This document shows positions 9,450-16,804 of a stretch of DNA of 48,517 nt, piece by piece. The notes beneath the pieces were generated by a model. That model saw only the letters and a program-made list of their open reading frames with translations, was not told the origin of the DNA and searched no databases. Source of the stretch: an uncultured Lachnospiraceae bacterium (lineage in GTDB: Bacteria; Bacillota; Clostridia; Lachnospirales; Lachnospiraceae); assembly GCA_937965795.1 (NCBI GenBank), contig CALCMD010000071.1, positions 1 through 48,517 of the forward strand, read 5' to 3'. Position numbers and translations under genes: made by a program. Every line of letters starts with the position of its first letter. Within the stretch, counting starts at the first letter, position 1.

Positions 9450-9695
9450 ATGACAACGTACAAAACCCGCGGCGTCTGTTCCCAGGCAATCCTCTTTGAC
9501 CTGGACGGAGACGTGATTAAGAAAGTAGAATTTATCGGCGGCTGCTCCGGCAATACCCAGGGCGTAGCCAGACTCGTGGAGGGCATGAAGGTTCAGGATG
9601 CCATCGCAAGGCTTGAAGGCATTAAATGCGGCCCACGCCCCACTTCTTGCCCGGACCAATTGGCAAAAGCGCTCCGGGCAGCTACACAGAATTAA
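9450..9695 (+). CDS. TSCPD domain-containing protein (TIGR03905 type)
   Basis: An 81-residue protein whose whole length fits the small stand-alone TSCPD family. The cysteines are in GVCSQ, GGCSGN, IKCG and TSCPDQ; the last gives the family its name. The domain also occurs at the C-terminus of some class II ribonucleotide reductases, where the cysteines are thought to bind metal or handle electrons. The function of the stand-alone protein is not known. A strong TAGGAGG site precedes the ATG. The gene is alone on the plus strand, between its own promoter and a leader region. Confidence 0.9.
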   Translation: MTTYKTRGVCSQAILFDLDGDVIKKVEFIGGCSGNTQGVARLVEGMKVQDAIARLEGIKCGPRPTSCPDQLAKALRAATQN

Positions 9696-9809
9696 AAGAT
9701 GCGTCCCTCAGAATTTCGTATTTTACGGGGTTTTGGGGGACGTCGAATGTGATAAATTTGCAAAAGTCAATTGCATCGACCAGCCTATCTATGAATCCGA
9801 ATAGGAAAT

Positions 9810-9871
9810 ATGAAACATGGACGAAGCCGCTGCTGGAAATTTTATACTAAATTTAAAATTTCCTGTTTCAT
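9810..9871. other. Nested A+T-rich inverted repeat
   Basis: GGAAATTTTA (9835-9844) is perfectly repeated in inverse at 9854-9863, and an outer pair ATGAAACA (9810-9817) / TGTTTCAT (9864-9871) encloses it. There is no clear T run on either side, so it is not a standard terminator; it could be a regulatory RNA structure or a protein binding site. The 284 bases between the TSCPD gene and the Big2 gene hold no gene. Confidence 0.45.
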
Positions 9872-9931
9872 TTGATAAGTATTTGATGTAAAATAAATCT
9901 ATACTTTGCATCATTAGAAAATCAAATGACA

Positions 9932-9958
9932 CACGGGTACTGGACGCCATACTCGTGC
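9932..9958 (+). other. Leader hairpin before the Big2 gene
   Basis: CACGGGTA and TACTCGTG can pair with one wobble position around a ten-base loop, ending just before the GAAGGAGG ribosome binding site at 9965-9972. It could affect translation of the secreted protein that follows. Confidence 0.35.
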
Positions 9959-9979
9959 ATGAGTGAAGGAGGTTATTTT

Positions 9980-10879
9980 ATGAGAAAGTGGAGAAGAAAA
10001 GCAACTGTAGCGCTGACCCTGTTGTCTTTAACACTCTCCTGGGTTATTTTGCCGGAAGAGACCGCTCTATCGGCACAGGCCGCCAAATATACCGATGCGC
10101 AGGATTATGGCGAGCTGGAAGTAGAGAATACAGATCCTGTGGTTCTGTCGAACATGGAGGGCGGTTCGTTATCCGGAATTTCATCCAGAGATACCGCCCA
10201 GGATATGGGAACGTTCTCCATGGAGGTAGGTCAGACAATTACACTGGAGAATCCGAGCCATAGCTATGACATGGATTTTCATTCCTATAACTGGGAATCC
10301 AGTGACAGCAGCATTGCAACAGCTTCCACAGGAAGCAATAACCGAACCAGCGTCATAACGGCATTAAAGCCGGGAACAGTCACGATTTATGGATTTCTGA
10401 TGGGTTCCAGCCGACAGCCGAACTATGGGCAACGGTATAATTCCTTCACAAAACGATGGGAATCCTATACATACTATACCTATCATTCTACGGAACATAA
10501 CTATAAATGGACGGTAACCATAAATAGACCGGCCACAAGCGGCAATACGAGCGGCAATACGAGCGGCAATACGAGCGGCGGTAAGAATGGCGGCAGCGTT
10601 TCAGCAAAGCTTACGGTAAAAAAAGCTGTAAAGGCGAAAAAAGCTGTAACGGTGAAAAAAGCTGTAAAAGTGAAAAAAGGAAAAACAATACAGCTAAAAG
10701 TAACCCATAAAGGCAGTGGGGAAATCTCTTATAAATCCAATAACAGGAAAGTGGCTACAGTATCCGCCAAAGGGAAAATAAAAGGAAAGAAAAAAGGAAC
10801 GGCTACTATCACGGTAAAAGTTAATGCAAAAGGAAACTATAAGGGCGCTGTGAAGAAAATAAAAGTTACCGTGAAATAA
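9980..10879 (+). CDS. Secreted protein with Ig-like (Big2) domains
   Basis: A 299-residue exported protein of unknown role. The start ATG at 9980 follows GAAGGAGG; an upstream in-frame ATG at 9926 lacks a site. The signal peptide covers about residues 1-33 (WRRKATVALTLLSLTLSW, ending near SAQAA). Residues 65-185 form an Ig-like domain with IATAS...SVITALKPGTVTIYG, the Big2 signature. Then come three SGNT repeats and a Lys-rich stretch of AVKAKK-like repeats. A second Big2-like domain closes the protein (YKSNNRKVATVSAKGKIKG...GTATITVKV). There is no LPXTG, SLH or transmembrane anchor; the very basic C-terminus may hold it on the anionic wall. Its last 14 bases overlap the 3' end of the convergent gene from the Rhs array. 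Confidence 0.82.
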   Translation: MRKWRRKATVALTLLSLTLSWVILPEETALSAQAAKYTDAQDYGELEVENTDPVVLSNMEGGSLSGISSRDTAQDMGTFSMEVGQTITLENPSHSYDMDFHSYNWESSDSSIATASTGSNNRTSVITALKPGTVTIYGFLMGSSRQPNYGQRYNSFTKRWESYTYYTYHSTEHNYKWTVTINRPATSGNTSGNTSGNTSGGKNGGSVSAKLTVKKAVKAKKAVTVKKAVKVKKGKTIQLKVTHKGSGEISYKSNNRKVATVSAKGKIKGKKKGTATITVKVNAKGNYKGAVKKIKVTVK

Positions 10880-11444
10880 GAATATTGGTTTGGGATATGG
10901 GCGGGGATGTGAGATTCCCGCTCATTATGTTTTTCCCGATTTTCTCCATCGTTTCTATCCTTTCACAATATACAAACAGGTCCATATGATCTGTGGGGAT
11001 CAGGACTGCTTTGCTCTCTGGCAAAATGAAAATTGCGTTCGTGTTGCACTGAAAAACAGATTTCACCAATAATTGAATCTCCTTCCACTCTGTACCTGGC
11101 TCCAGTATCATCCCCTCTGTTTTTCTGTTGCTGATCCCATGTTTCTTTAAAAAAGCATACAATTTCTTTCCTCTTTTCACATCCGCTATCCACTTTTTAT
11201 GATCTTTTAAAACCAGACATCTTTTTTCTCCTTTTAATATCGTTTTCACCATATCGAGGAGTCTCTTCATTTCATAGTGAAAAAGCAGATCGTCCTCCCA
11301 AACAGAGAACTCCCCGAATCTTACGATTTCATCCTTCGGTTCAAACTGTATCCTCATTTCTATCTCAGCGCAAAATTTATCAAAATTGAAAAACGAACAC
11401 TTTCTTTTTACCATTTCTATTTTTCGCAGACTGATTTCTTTCAT
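10866..11444 (-). CDS. Hypothetical protein, last gene of the Rhs-linked array
   Basis: A 192-residue soluble protein with no motif I recognise. It is rich in Lys, Glu and aromatic residues, has a Trp-containing segment SVWEDDLLFHYEMKRLL near residue 50 and no signal peptide or membrane helix. It begins 20 bases after the stop of the HEAT/phosphatase-like gene, in the same direction, and so belongs to the array. The C-terminal SPPISQTNILISR looks unlike the rest and is coded by bases overlapping the convergent Big2 gene, so the original 3' end may have been replaced at the edge of the array. An immunity-type role is inferred from position only. Confidence 0.6.
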   Translation of the reverse strand: MKEISLRKIEMVKRKCSFFNFDKFCAEIEMRIQFEPKDEIVRFGEFSVWEDDLLFHYEMKRLLDMVKTILKGEKRCLVLKDHKKWIADVKRGKKLYAFLKKHGISNRKTEGMILEPGTEWKEIQLLVKSVFQCNTNAIFILPESKAVLIPTDHMDLFVYCERIETMEKIGKNIMSGNLTSPPISQTNILISR

Positions 11445-11464
11445 TTTTTGTTTTCCCGCCCTGA

Positions 11465-12757
11465 TTATTTCTCCATCTGTTCCTGACTCTGTATTTCCGC
11501 ATAAATAGAATCCCGAAGCTCCTTAAGCATCCGTTTCGCCCGCCCTGCATCCAGCATATTCTCATCTACGTCCTCAAACAGCGGGATGATTCTCTGAAAA
11601 GGGCAATCTTCCGGTTTTAACCGGATACCGATTGGAACGATAAAGTCATACTTCCATACCCTTCGAATCCCTTTCGGATACTGGAAATCCTCAAGATTTC
11701 CGTTTTCTTCCAGCCATATTTGCTCACTTACTTCTTTCTTTATTTCTGATGCCGGCTCTATCCCTGCGGAAGCCAGAAAAAAATCCCCTGTGTTTCCCAG
11801 ATACTCCAGGATTTGGGAAACGCCTGCATTTTCCCGATCAATCATTAGAATCTTTGGCAGTTCTTTTCTTTTTCTTCCTGCCTCTATTTCTTTTTTTAAA
11901 TAATCTCCATCAGAAATATAAGATTCTGCCTCCTCCAAAACCCGGTTAATTTCCTTCTCATTTTCCAGATTTCGGATATCCAGTAAAAGCTTTACAATCG
12001 TCTCCGGAATCCCATACCCCTGATTTTCACATAAAAAGCGCTTTAATTCCGTTAATCCAGCCTTATCACCGGAAAGATACCGATTCTTTTCAAAAAAAAT
12101 CTTCACCCAGAAATCTTTTTCTTTCTGATAAAAGGCTTCTGCGTTTTTCCGATATCCTGCCATACTCTCTTCTGTATAACCATTCCGGTTCACCCATACG
12201 TCAAACCATGCGCTTACTGCATAACCACGAATCAGATTTGTCTCACAGGACAGCAGTTCATAAAGCCGGTTGATAGAACTCTCCTGAATGCCCATACACA
12301 AAGCTTCTACCGCCTTTGCACGTACCGATGATTTCTCATGATATGTGAGCATTCGCAGTGCCTTCTCCCTGTCTGCATCCTTGTATTTTCTTCTGCTTTT
12401 TCTGTCCACCACAGGCGAAACCCAGGAATCCTCTGCCGCTCCCTTCGTTTTTCCCAAAATATCCAACGCTTTTTTTCGAAGATTTTTGATTACTTCGGGC
12501 AAAGATTCCGGTATCAGGGATTCTATGTCCTCCAACTCGCATCCCTCTTCTATGATCTCTTCTATGATCTCCACTATATCCCTGCTACAGTTGCAGCTTT
12601 TCAACACCTCTGCCATAAAAGGAGAAAACAGAAAGCACTCTGCTTCGTTTACTGAGATTTTTCCTGCCTCTAATGCTGTCAATGTCCCTGTGATTGCCAA
12701 TAATACAATTTTTCTGTCATTTACTTTCTTTTTTAAATTTGTTTTCTCTATTTTCAT
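11465..12757 (-). CDS. DUF3969-like + HEAT-like + degenerate LMW-phosphatase-fold protein
   Basis: A 430-residue soluble protein with three parts. Residues 10-100 look like DUF3969 (KIVLLAITGTLTALEAG, then an acidic helix). Residues 130-290 are helical HEAT-like repeats carrying the array's shared motif IRGYAVSAWFDVWVNR. Residues 303-425 resemble the low-molecular-weight phosphatase/ArsC fold: ILMIDRENAGVSQ aligns with xxFVCxGNxxRSx, then SAGIEP, then YDFIVPIG and a C-terminal helix ending ELRDSIYAEI. The catalytic Cys is Asp307 and the loop Arg is Val, so catalysis is not expected. It lies 30 bases after its paralogue. The role as an Rhs immunity protein is inferred from context. Confidence 0.7.
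   Translation of the reverse strand: MKIEKTNLKKKVNDRKIVLLAITGTLTALEAGKISVNEAECFLFSPFMAEVLKSCNCSRDIVEIIEEIIEEGCELEDIESLIPESLPEVIKNLRKKALDILGKTKGAAEDSWVSPVVDRKSRRKYKDADREKALRMLTYHEKSSVRAKAVEALCMGIQESSINRLYELLSCETNLIRGYAVSAWFDVWVNRNGYTEESMAGYRKNAEAFYQKEKDFWVKIFFEKNRYLSGDKAGLTELKRFLCENQGYGIPETIVKLLLDIRNLENEKEINRVLEEAESYISDGDYLKKEIEAGRKRKELPKILMIDRENAGVSQILEYLGNTGDFFLASAGIEPASEIKKEVSEQIWLEENGNLEDFQYPKGIRRVWKYDFIVPIGIRLKPEDCPFQRIIPLFEDVDENMLDAGRAKRMLKELRDSIYAEIQSQEQMEK
11493..11650 (-). repeat. 158-base direct repeat, copy 1
   Basis: This segment, the 3' part of the 430-residue gene, matches 17376-17533 without gaps over 158 bases; by hand I count 19 mismatches. It codes the last strand and helices of the phosphatase-like domain. 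More diverged copies lie at about 16043-16132 and 19622-19740. Such repeats can drive recombination within the array. Confidence 0.8.
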
Positions 12758-12775
12758 ATAAATGTAATCCCGAAG
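12758..12775 (-). pseudogene. 3' fossil of a HEAT/phosphatase-like paralogue
   Basis: Directly before the ATG of the 430-residue gene, and in its frame, the bases read LRDYIY, the conserved C-terminal motif of the paralogue family (ELRDYIYAEM). The preceding gene already has its own complete C-terminus, so this is left over from another copy. Between the upstream stop codon and the next ATG the whole 30-base gap reads KVSGLRDYIY. Confidence 0.5.
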
Positions 12776-12787
12776 CCCACTTACTTT

Positions 12788-13897
12788 TTATTCTTCCAAA
12801 ACTTCTCCATACGTCTCCCGCAGACAGGAAACCAGTTTCCACACCATCTTCTCTGCCCGCTCATAATCCAGTTCATTTTCATCCACATTCTCAAACAATG
12901 TCAGGACTTTCTGAAAAGGATAATCCTCCGGCCGCACCTTTATTCCCACAGGTACAATAAAGTCCTGCCACCATCCGTGCATGATTGGCTTCGGATACTG
13001 AAGCCTGCACAGATCAAAATTATCTTTCTGCTTAACCATCCTGACCAGCTCTGCACAGATTTCTTCTCCCGGCTCCAGTCCCGCAGAAGAAAGCGCTATG
13101 CCAAAGTCAGGCCCCTCCTCCCTGTAGTAACTGATGTACTCCATGAGCAGGGAAAGCCCCGTATTTTCACGACTTAAAAGCAGAACCTGCGGATATATCT
13201 TCTTTTCTATCAATTTCTGTGTATCCACCTGCAATCCCCGAAAATTTTCCGGTATGGATGGAAGAAATTCTTTTAAAATATTTTTCATCTCGTTTTTATT
13301 AAAAATATTCATGATCTCACCCATACAGGATTTTGCAGCATAGCCAACATAAGAATCCTCTTTGCTCTCCTCCATTAGAATTGCTGTTAAACGTTCCAGT
13401 GCATTTTTTTCTCCCGCTTTGTAACGATTTCTCTCATAATGCGCCAGCACCCACGAATCCTTTTCCTGCTGGTAAATTTCTTCTACACTTTCCAGATATT
13501 TCTGCATACTTTCTCTGTGATATCCATAACGGTTTATCCAGACCGTAAAATAGGAAGACGCTGCATAGCCCCGCTCCATCCGTTCCTCTGCTTTCTTCAT
13601 CTTCCATTTCAATAACGCCAGACTTGCCTTTTCTCTGCCTATGCAGAGAGAATCCAATGCTTCTATCCGTACAAGTTCATCTCTGTCACAGGCCATCCTC
13701 CGGAGCATTGTCTCACTTTCCGGTGTATATTTGTTTACCAGCGCTTTGGCTAAATCCGCACGTACGAGAAAATCCCTGTCCTTTTCCATATGGTACATTT
13801 TCTTTAATTCTTCTCCGGAGGGAATTCGTTCCGTATCAAAAATCTCTTCTAAAAACTCGCTTTTTATAACATCCTTTTTCCAATATTTCTTTCTCAT
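12788..13897 (-). CDS. HEAT-like + degenerate LMW-phosphatase-fold protein
   Basis: A 369-residue soluble protein. Residues 20-235 are HEAT-like helices with the shared array motif RGYAASSYFTVWINRYGY and, 30 residues on, EKDSWVLAHYERNRY. Residues 238-365 match the phosphatase-like domain: VLLLSRENTGLS, then SSAGLEPGEEI, then QDFIVPVGIKV and YPFQKVLTLFENVDEN. Here the catalytic Cys position is Ser242, unlike the Asp of its paralogues, and the loop Arg is Leu. GATGGGGAT precedes the ATG. It lies 15 bases after the beta-barrel protein gene. Likely an Rhs immunity protein; the target is not known. Confidence 0.7.
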   Translation of the reverse strand: MRKKYWKKDVIKSEFLEEIFDTERIPSGEELKKMYHMEKDRDFLVRADLAKALVNKYTPESETMLRRMACDRDELVRIEALDSLCIGREKASLALLKWKMKKAEERMERGYAASSYFTVWINRYGYHRESMQKYLESVEEIYQQEKDSWVLAHYERNRYKAGEKNALERLTAILMEESKEDSYVGYAAKSCMGEIMNIFNKNEMKNILKEFLPSIPENFRGLQVDTQKLIEKKIYPQVLLLSRENTGLSLLMEYISYYREEGPDFGIALSSAGLEPGEEICAELVRMVKQKDNFDLCRLQYPKPIMHGWWQDFIVPVGIKVRPEDYPFQKVLTLFENVDENELDYERAEKMVWKLVSCLRETYGEVLEE

Positions 13898-13912
13898 AAA
13901 TTAAAATCCCCA

Positions 13913-15022
13913 TCATTTCTTCTCGTTTTCCGCTTTTTCCTGTGGACTGTTCTGATTTTTTAACAAAATCATCCCCTGTAACATCCCGTTATCTGTCCAT
14001 ATCGCTTTCACCCACTCCCGCAAAATCCACATCCTTCCATCTTGCTTTCCATACTGATCCAGCACCGCCAGTTGTATCTGATTTTCATCCCAATCTATGA
14101 TTTTCCCATAATACTCCTGTTCTTCCACTTCCAGCATGATAAACTCCTGTTCTCTCTGCACATACCGCATCAATTCCCCCGATAAATCTTTCCCTTCCAT
14201 GTACAGGGAATTTCCTTTTAAACCATCTTTCCTTAGCTTCTCCATTTTTGAAAGATATCTGCTCTTGCGGTAAATACAAACCACCCGATTCAGAGGGAAT
14301 ATCCCGTGTCCATCATAATTTCCCCTGGCATCTATATGCTTTATCATAAGCTCTTTTTCTGTTACATGCTCCACTTCGCCTACATAACACATCTCCAGAT
14401 CATCATCCAGATAAAACTCGAACAACCCATTCTTTCCTTCATATGCTTTCAGCTTTTCAAAAAAATCTTCTTCCGGATTTCTCCGCATTTCCGGTATTTC
14501 GCCGCTCCACATGTTTTTTCGAATCCGCAGTTCCTGTGAATCTGCCTCTACCGTATCGATACAGTCCCTTCTCAGCCATACTTCCCCGTCATTTTCCCCG
14601 TATGATGTAACTTCATTCAATACCACCATTTCATTCGAAAATTCTCTGAGCCATCCTGTATATGCCTGCTCCTGACAGCAAATGCCTACCGGTTCTATTT
14701 TCTTTACCGCATACGATAAAAGTCCATCCATCAGACTATCACTCTTTGCAGAAAACAAAAGCCCTTTTTCTTCCTTTCCCCTCCATAGCTTCCGTCTCCG
14801 TTCCAGCTCTGAATCACCCGTGCAGCAACACACGACATCCTCTGTCCTCATCAGAAAATATCCATCTTCCCTGCCGTCTCTGTTTATTTTTTTCAACAGA
14901 AGCTCTTCCTCTGTAACATTGAGAAGAATTCCTGTATATCCGCCCTCTAAATCCTTCTGTTCAAAGACAGAATAAAGTTCTTTTGTTTCCACTGCCTCTG
15001 ATAACTGACTTTTTAAATTCAT
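13913..15022 (-). CDS. Protein with four tandem small beta-barrel (Sm/SH3-like) units
   Basis: A 369-residue soluble protein made of four similar units of about 85 residues. Each has a turn-rich core of the pattern Y-x-G-x(6)-E-x(3)-L-x(2)-I-x(3)-G-x(2)-DG-x(4)-R, for example YTGILLNVTEEELLLKKI followed by GREDGYFLMR, YVGEVEHVTEKELMIKHI followed by GNYDGHGIF, and YYGKIIDWDENQIQLAVL followed by GKQDGRMW. The pattern suggests small open beta-barrels joined by charged helices. A two-unit relative lies at 16801-17340. The ATG overlaps the TGA of the upstream gene (ATGA), so the two are translationally coupled. Proteins of this kind are frequent in toxin-immunity clusters of Firmicutes; an immunity role is inferred. 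Confidence 0.65.
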   Translation of the reverse strand: MNLKSQLSEAVETKELYSVFEQKDLEGGYTGILLNVTEEELLLKKINRDGREDGYFLMRTEDVVCCCTGDSELERRRKLWRGKEEKGLLFSAKSDSLMDGLLSYAVKKIEPVGICCQEQAYTGWLREFSNEMVVLNEVTSYGENDGEVWLRRDCIDTVEADSQELRIRKNMWSGEIPEMRRNPEEDFFEKLKAYEGKNGLFEFYLDDDLEMCYVGEVEHVTEKELMIKHIDARGNYDGHGIFPLNRVVCIYRKSRYLSKMEKLRKDGLKGNSLYMEGKDLSGELMRYVQREQEFIMLEVEEQEYYGKIIDWDENQIQLAVLDQYGKQDGRMWILREWVKAIWTDNGMLQGMILLKNQNSPQEKAENEKK

Positions 15023-16011
15023 TGCTTTACATCCTTTCTCCGGTATTTCCTTTCGAAAAATATGTTTATCTTTTGTTCCATCTCACCGTATTTTTTCAAT
15101 CCGGCCTTTTCCTTCTCCCTTTGAACTTCATTGATCTCAAACTTACATCCGATTGCCCTGCAAATCTCCTCCCCCATATGAAACAGTTCTTCTTCTGTTT
15201 CACATCCCGTACTATGATATTCCTGGTACATCAAAATTTTTTCCGCAGATTGAAAAATGTGCTCACACTCCCCGACCCCCAATGAAACCACGTAATCATA
15301 AGTTTCCCTTTTGTCTGCTCGCTTTATTTTCTGTAACATCTTTAAATCTGCATCATACCACTCACGTCCAACTCTTTGCACTCTTTCCGATAATTCTTTT
15401 CCCTGCTTTATGCCCGCAGATGTTACGAGAAAATCATCCTCTATCATTTCCTGAAGAATCAGCTCCAGTATTTGTGATAAATCTGTATTATCCTCATCCA
15501 GAATTAAAATTCTCTTTGACTTCTCTTCCGGCCAGACATCATATGTTTTATTCCGGACATCTATCAACCGCCATTCTTCCTGCTCTTCTTCCAGCGGATA
15601 CGTGGTAAATGCTTCAAAACAATATCCTTTTTCCAGTTCTATCCGGAGGTCTCCCACTTCACTTTGATCAACCTTCTGTATTTTAAGCGGGAGGTCGGGA
15701 TAGATTTCCCCAAAAATATTTTTTTCAAAGAGCGTTTTTCTTCGAACAATTTCCTCTTCCCATCCCTCTGATTCTTCTTCTATGATTTCCCCGTTTTCAT
15801 CTATTTCCGTATAAATATCCTGATACCCGGAAAGAATGGTCCTACCTTTTCGGATACGCCATATACAACTGATATGAAAATCATAATCAACGCTCCATTC
15901 CTGCTCGGAACTCACGCCGAGTTTCAGTGGACGATGTGATATTCCCAAAAGCACCATATTTCGAAATCGGTTGATTGCGATCAGATACGTATTCTCCAGT
16001 TCTTTCTTCAT
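15019..16011 (-). CDS. Immunity-like domain fused to degenerate LMW-phosphatase-fold domain
   Basis: A 330-residue soluble protein. Residues 1-150 match a domain common in small immunity proteins: DYDFHISCIWRIRKGRTIL resembles the family's LHIQCPWRI motif, and GDLRIELEKGYCFEAF with EEWRLID is its usual second half (DUF6188-like). Residues 168-300 are the phosphatase-like domain: ILILDEDNTDLSQ, SAGIKQG, then YDYVVSLGVGECEHIFQS, which lines up with the YDxVITxGCGxxCPFxP segment of ArsC-type enzymes. The Cys is Asp172 and the loop Arg is Leu. AGGGGGAAGG precedes the ATG. The fusion shows the phosphatase-like domain moves independently of the HEAT repeats. Confidence 0.65.
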   Translation of the reverse strand: MKKELENTYLIAINRFRNMVLLGISHRPLKLGVSSEQEWSVDYDFHISCIWRIRKGRTILSGYQDIYTEIDENGEIIEEESEGWEEEIVRRKTLFEKNIFGEIYPDLPLKIQKVDQSEVGDLRIELEKGYCFEAFTTYPLEEEQEEWRLIDVRNKTYDVWPEEKSKRILILDEDNTDLSQILELILQEMIEDDFLVTSAGIKQGKELSERVQRVGREWYDADLKMLQKIKRADKRETYDYVVSLGVGECEHIFQSAEKILMYQEYHSTGCETEEELFHMGEEICRAIGCKFEINEVQREKEKAGLKKYGEMEQKINIFFERKYRRKDVKQ

Positions 16012-16042
16012 TCCTTCCCCCTAAACTTTCGCTTGTTCGCTG

Positions 16043-16132
16043 CATTTCCTCATAAATATAATTCCAAAGCCCCTCAATCATCCGTTTTGCCTGCTCTACG
16101 TCCAGCATATTCTCATCCACATCCCCGTTAGG
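16043..16132 (-). pseudogene. C-terminal fossil of a HEAT/phosphatase-like gene
   Basis: Immediately after the TGA that ends the upstream gene, and in the same frame, the bases code GDVDENMLDVEQAKRM followed by NYIYEEM. This is the C-terminal helix region of the HEAT/phosphatase-like paralogues (EDVDENMLDVEQAKRM and DYIYAEM in the gene at 17360-18460). Nothing of the rest of that gene remains. It marks a recombination junction between the two neighbouring genes. Confidence 0.75.
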
Positions 16133-16804
16133 TCATACGCATACCTGCTCTTCCGTAATGGAGTACATATTCCAAAAATATTCATCTATTAAACTGCTTC
16201 CAGGAAAATACTCTTTTATCTTTTTATTAAAATTTTCTTTCTCCTCTTCTATGCTTCTTTTCAGAGCTTCCTCTTCTGGTGTTAATCTTTTTTTCGTAAA
16301 TAGCTTTTTTCTTATCTTTACAGACATACCGGAAAATGTCTCTTTTCTTACATAACGCTTGATTATTTCTTCCGGCATTGTATTCCCGGCCTTTCGGAAT
16401 CTGTTCTCCACCTCCATGTCAGCCAGCTCCAGTATATGAATATCCGGCGGTTGTAACGCTATCCTGTACTTTGTTATATCATACATAAGGAAGCCATAGA
16501 CATCCAGCATATATCCCGTCAGCCACAGATACTTTCCCTCATCTTTAAATGCTGTTTCTCCATAGCGATATACTTCCCGAAATATCCTGTGGACTTCTTC
16601 TGTCTCCTTCTCCGTAAAATGAACAAAACATGGATCCTCCAAATCCAGATACCAGCACTCCCATAATAATCGCAAAGTAAAATCCAGCGTTTTCCCATTT
16701 TCTTTCCACATATGGTATAGCAATCCACAGGCTTCCATCCACTTTTCTTCTTTCTCTAATGAATTTATCTTTGGAATATCTAAAAAAATTGCTTTTGTTT
16801 TTAT
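16133..16804 (-). CDS. Hypothetical protein with an ATA at the expected start codon
   Basis: The frame codes a soluble, Trp- and Tyr-rich protein of unknown function (GLLYHMWKENGKTLDF, LLWECWYLDL). The first ATG in frame is at 16738, but the sequence before it reads as normal protein (KTKAIFLDIPKINSLEKEEKW) back to an ATA at 16804-16802, with AGGAG a few bases upstream. That ATA overlaps the TAA stop of the previous gene. One A in place of G would turn ATAA into ATGA, the start-stop overlap used elsewhere in this array. So either the start codon has been lost, with initiation at 16738 giving 201 residues, or ATA is used at low efficiency, giving 223. An immunity role is inferred from position. 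Confidence 0.55.
   Translation of the reverse strand: MKTKAIFLDIPKINSLEKEEKWMEACGLLYHMWKENGKTLDFTLRLLWECWYLDLEDPCFVHFTEKETEEVHRIFREVYRYGETAFKDEGKYLWLTGYMLDVYGFLMYDITKYRIALQPPDIHILELADMEVENRFRKAGNTMPEEIIKRYVRKETFSGMSVKIRKKLFTKKRLTPEEEALKRSIEEEKENFNKKIKEYFPGSSLIDEYFWNMYSITEEQVCV

Noticed and set aside
10540..10580. Short tandem repeats AGCGGCAATACG considered as a satellite or CRISPR
   Set aside because: They are in-frame codons for SGNT linker repeats of the Big2 protein.
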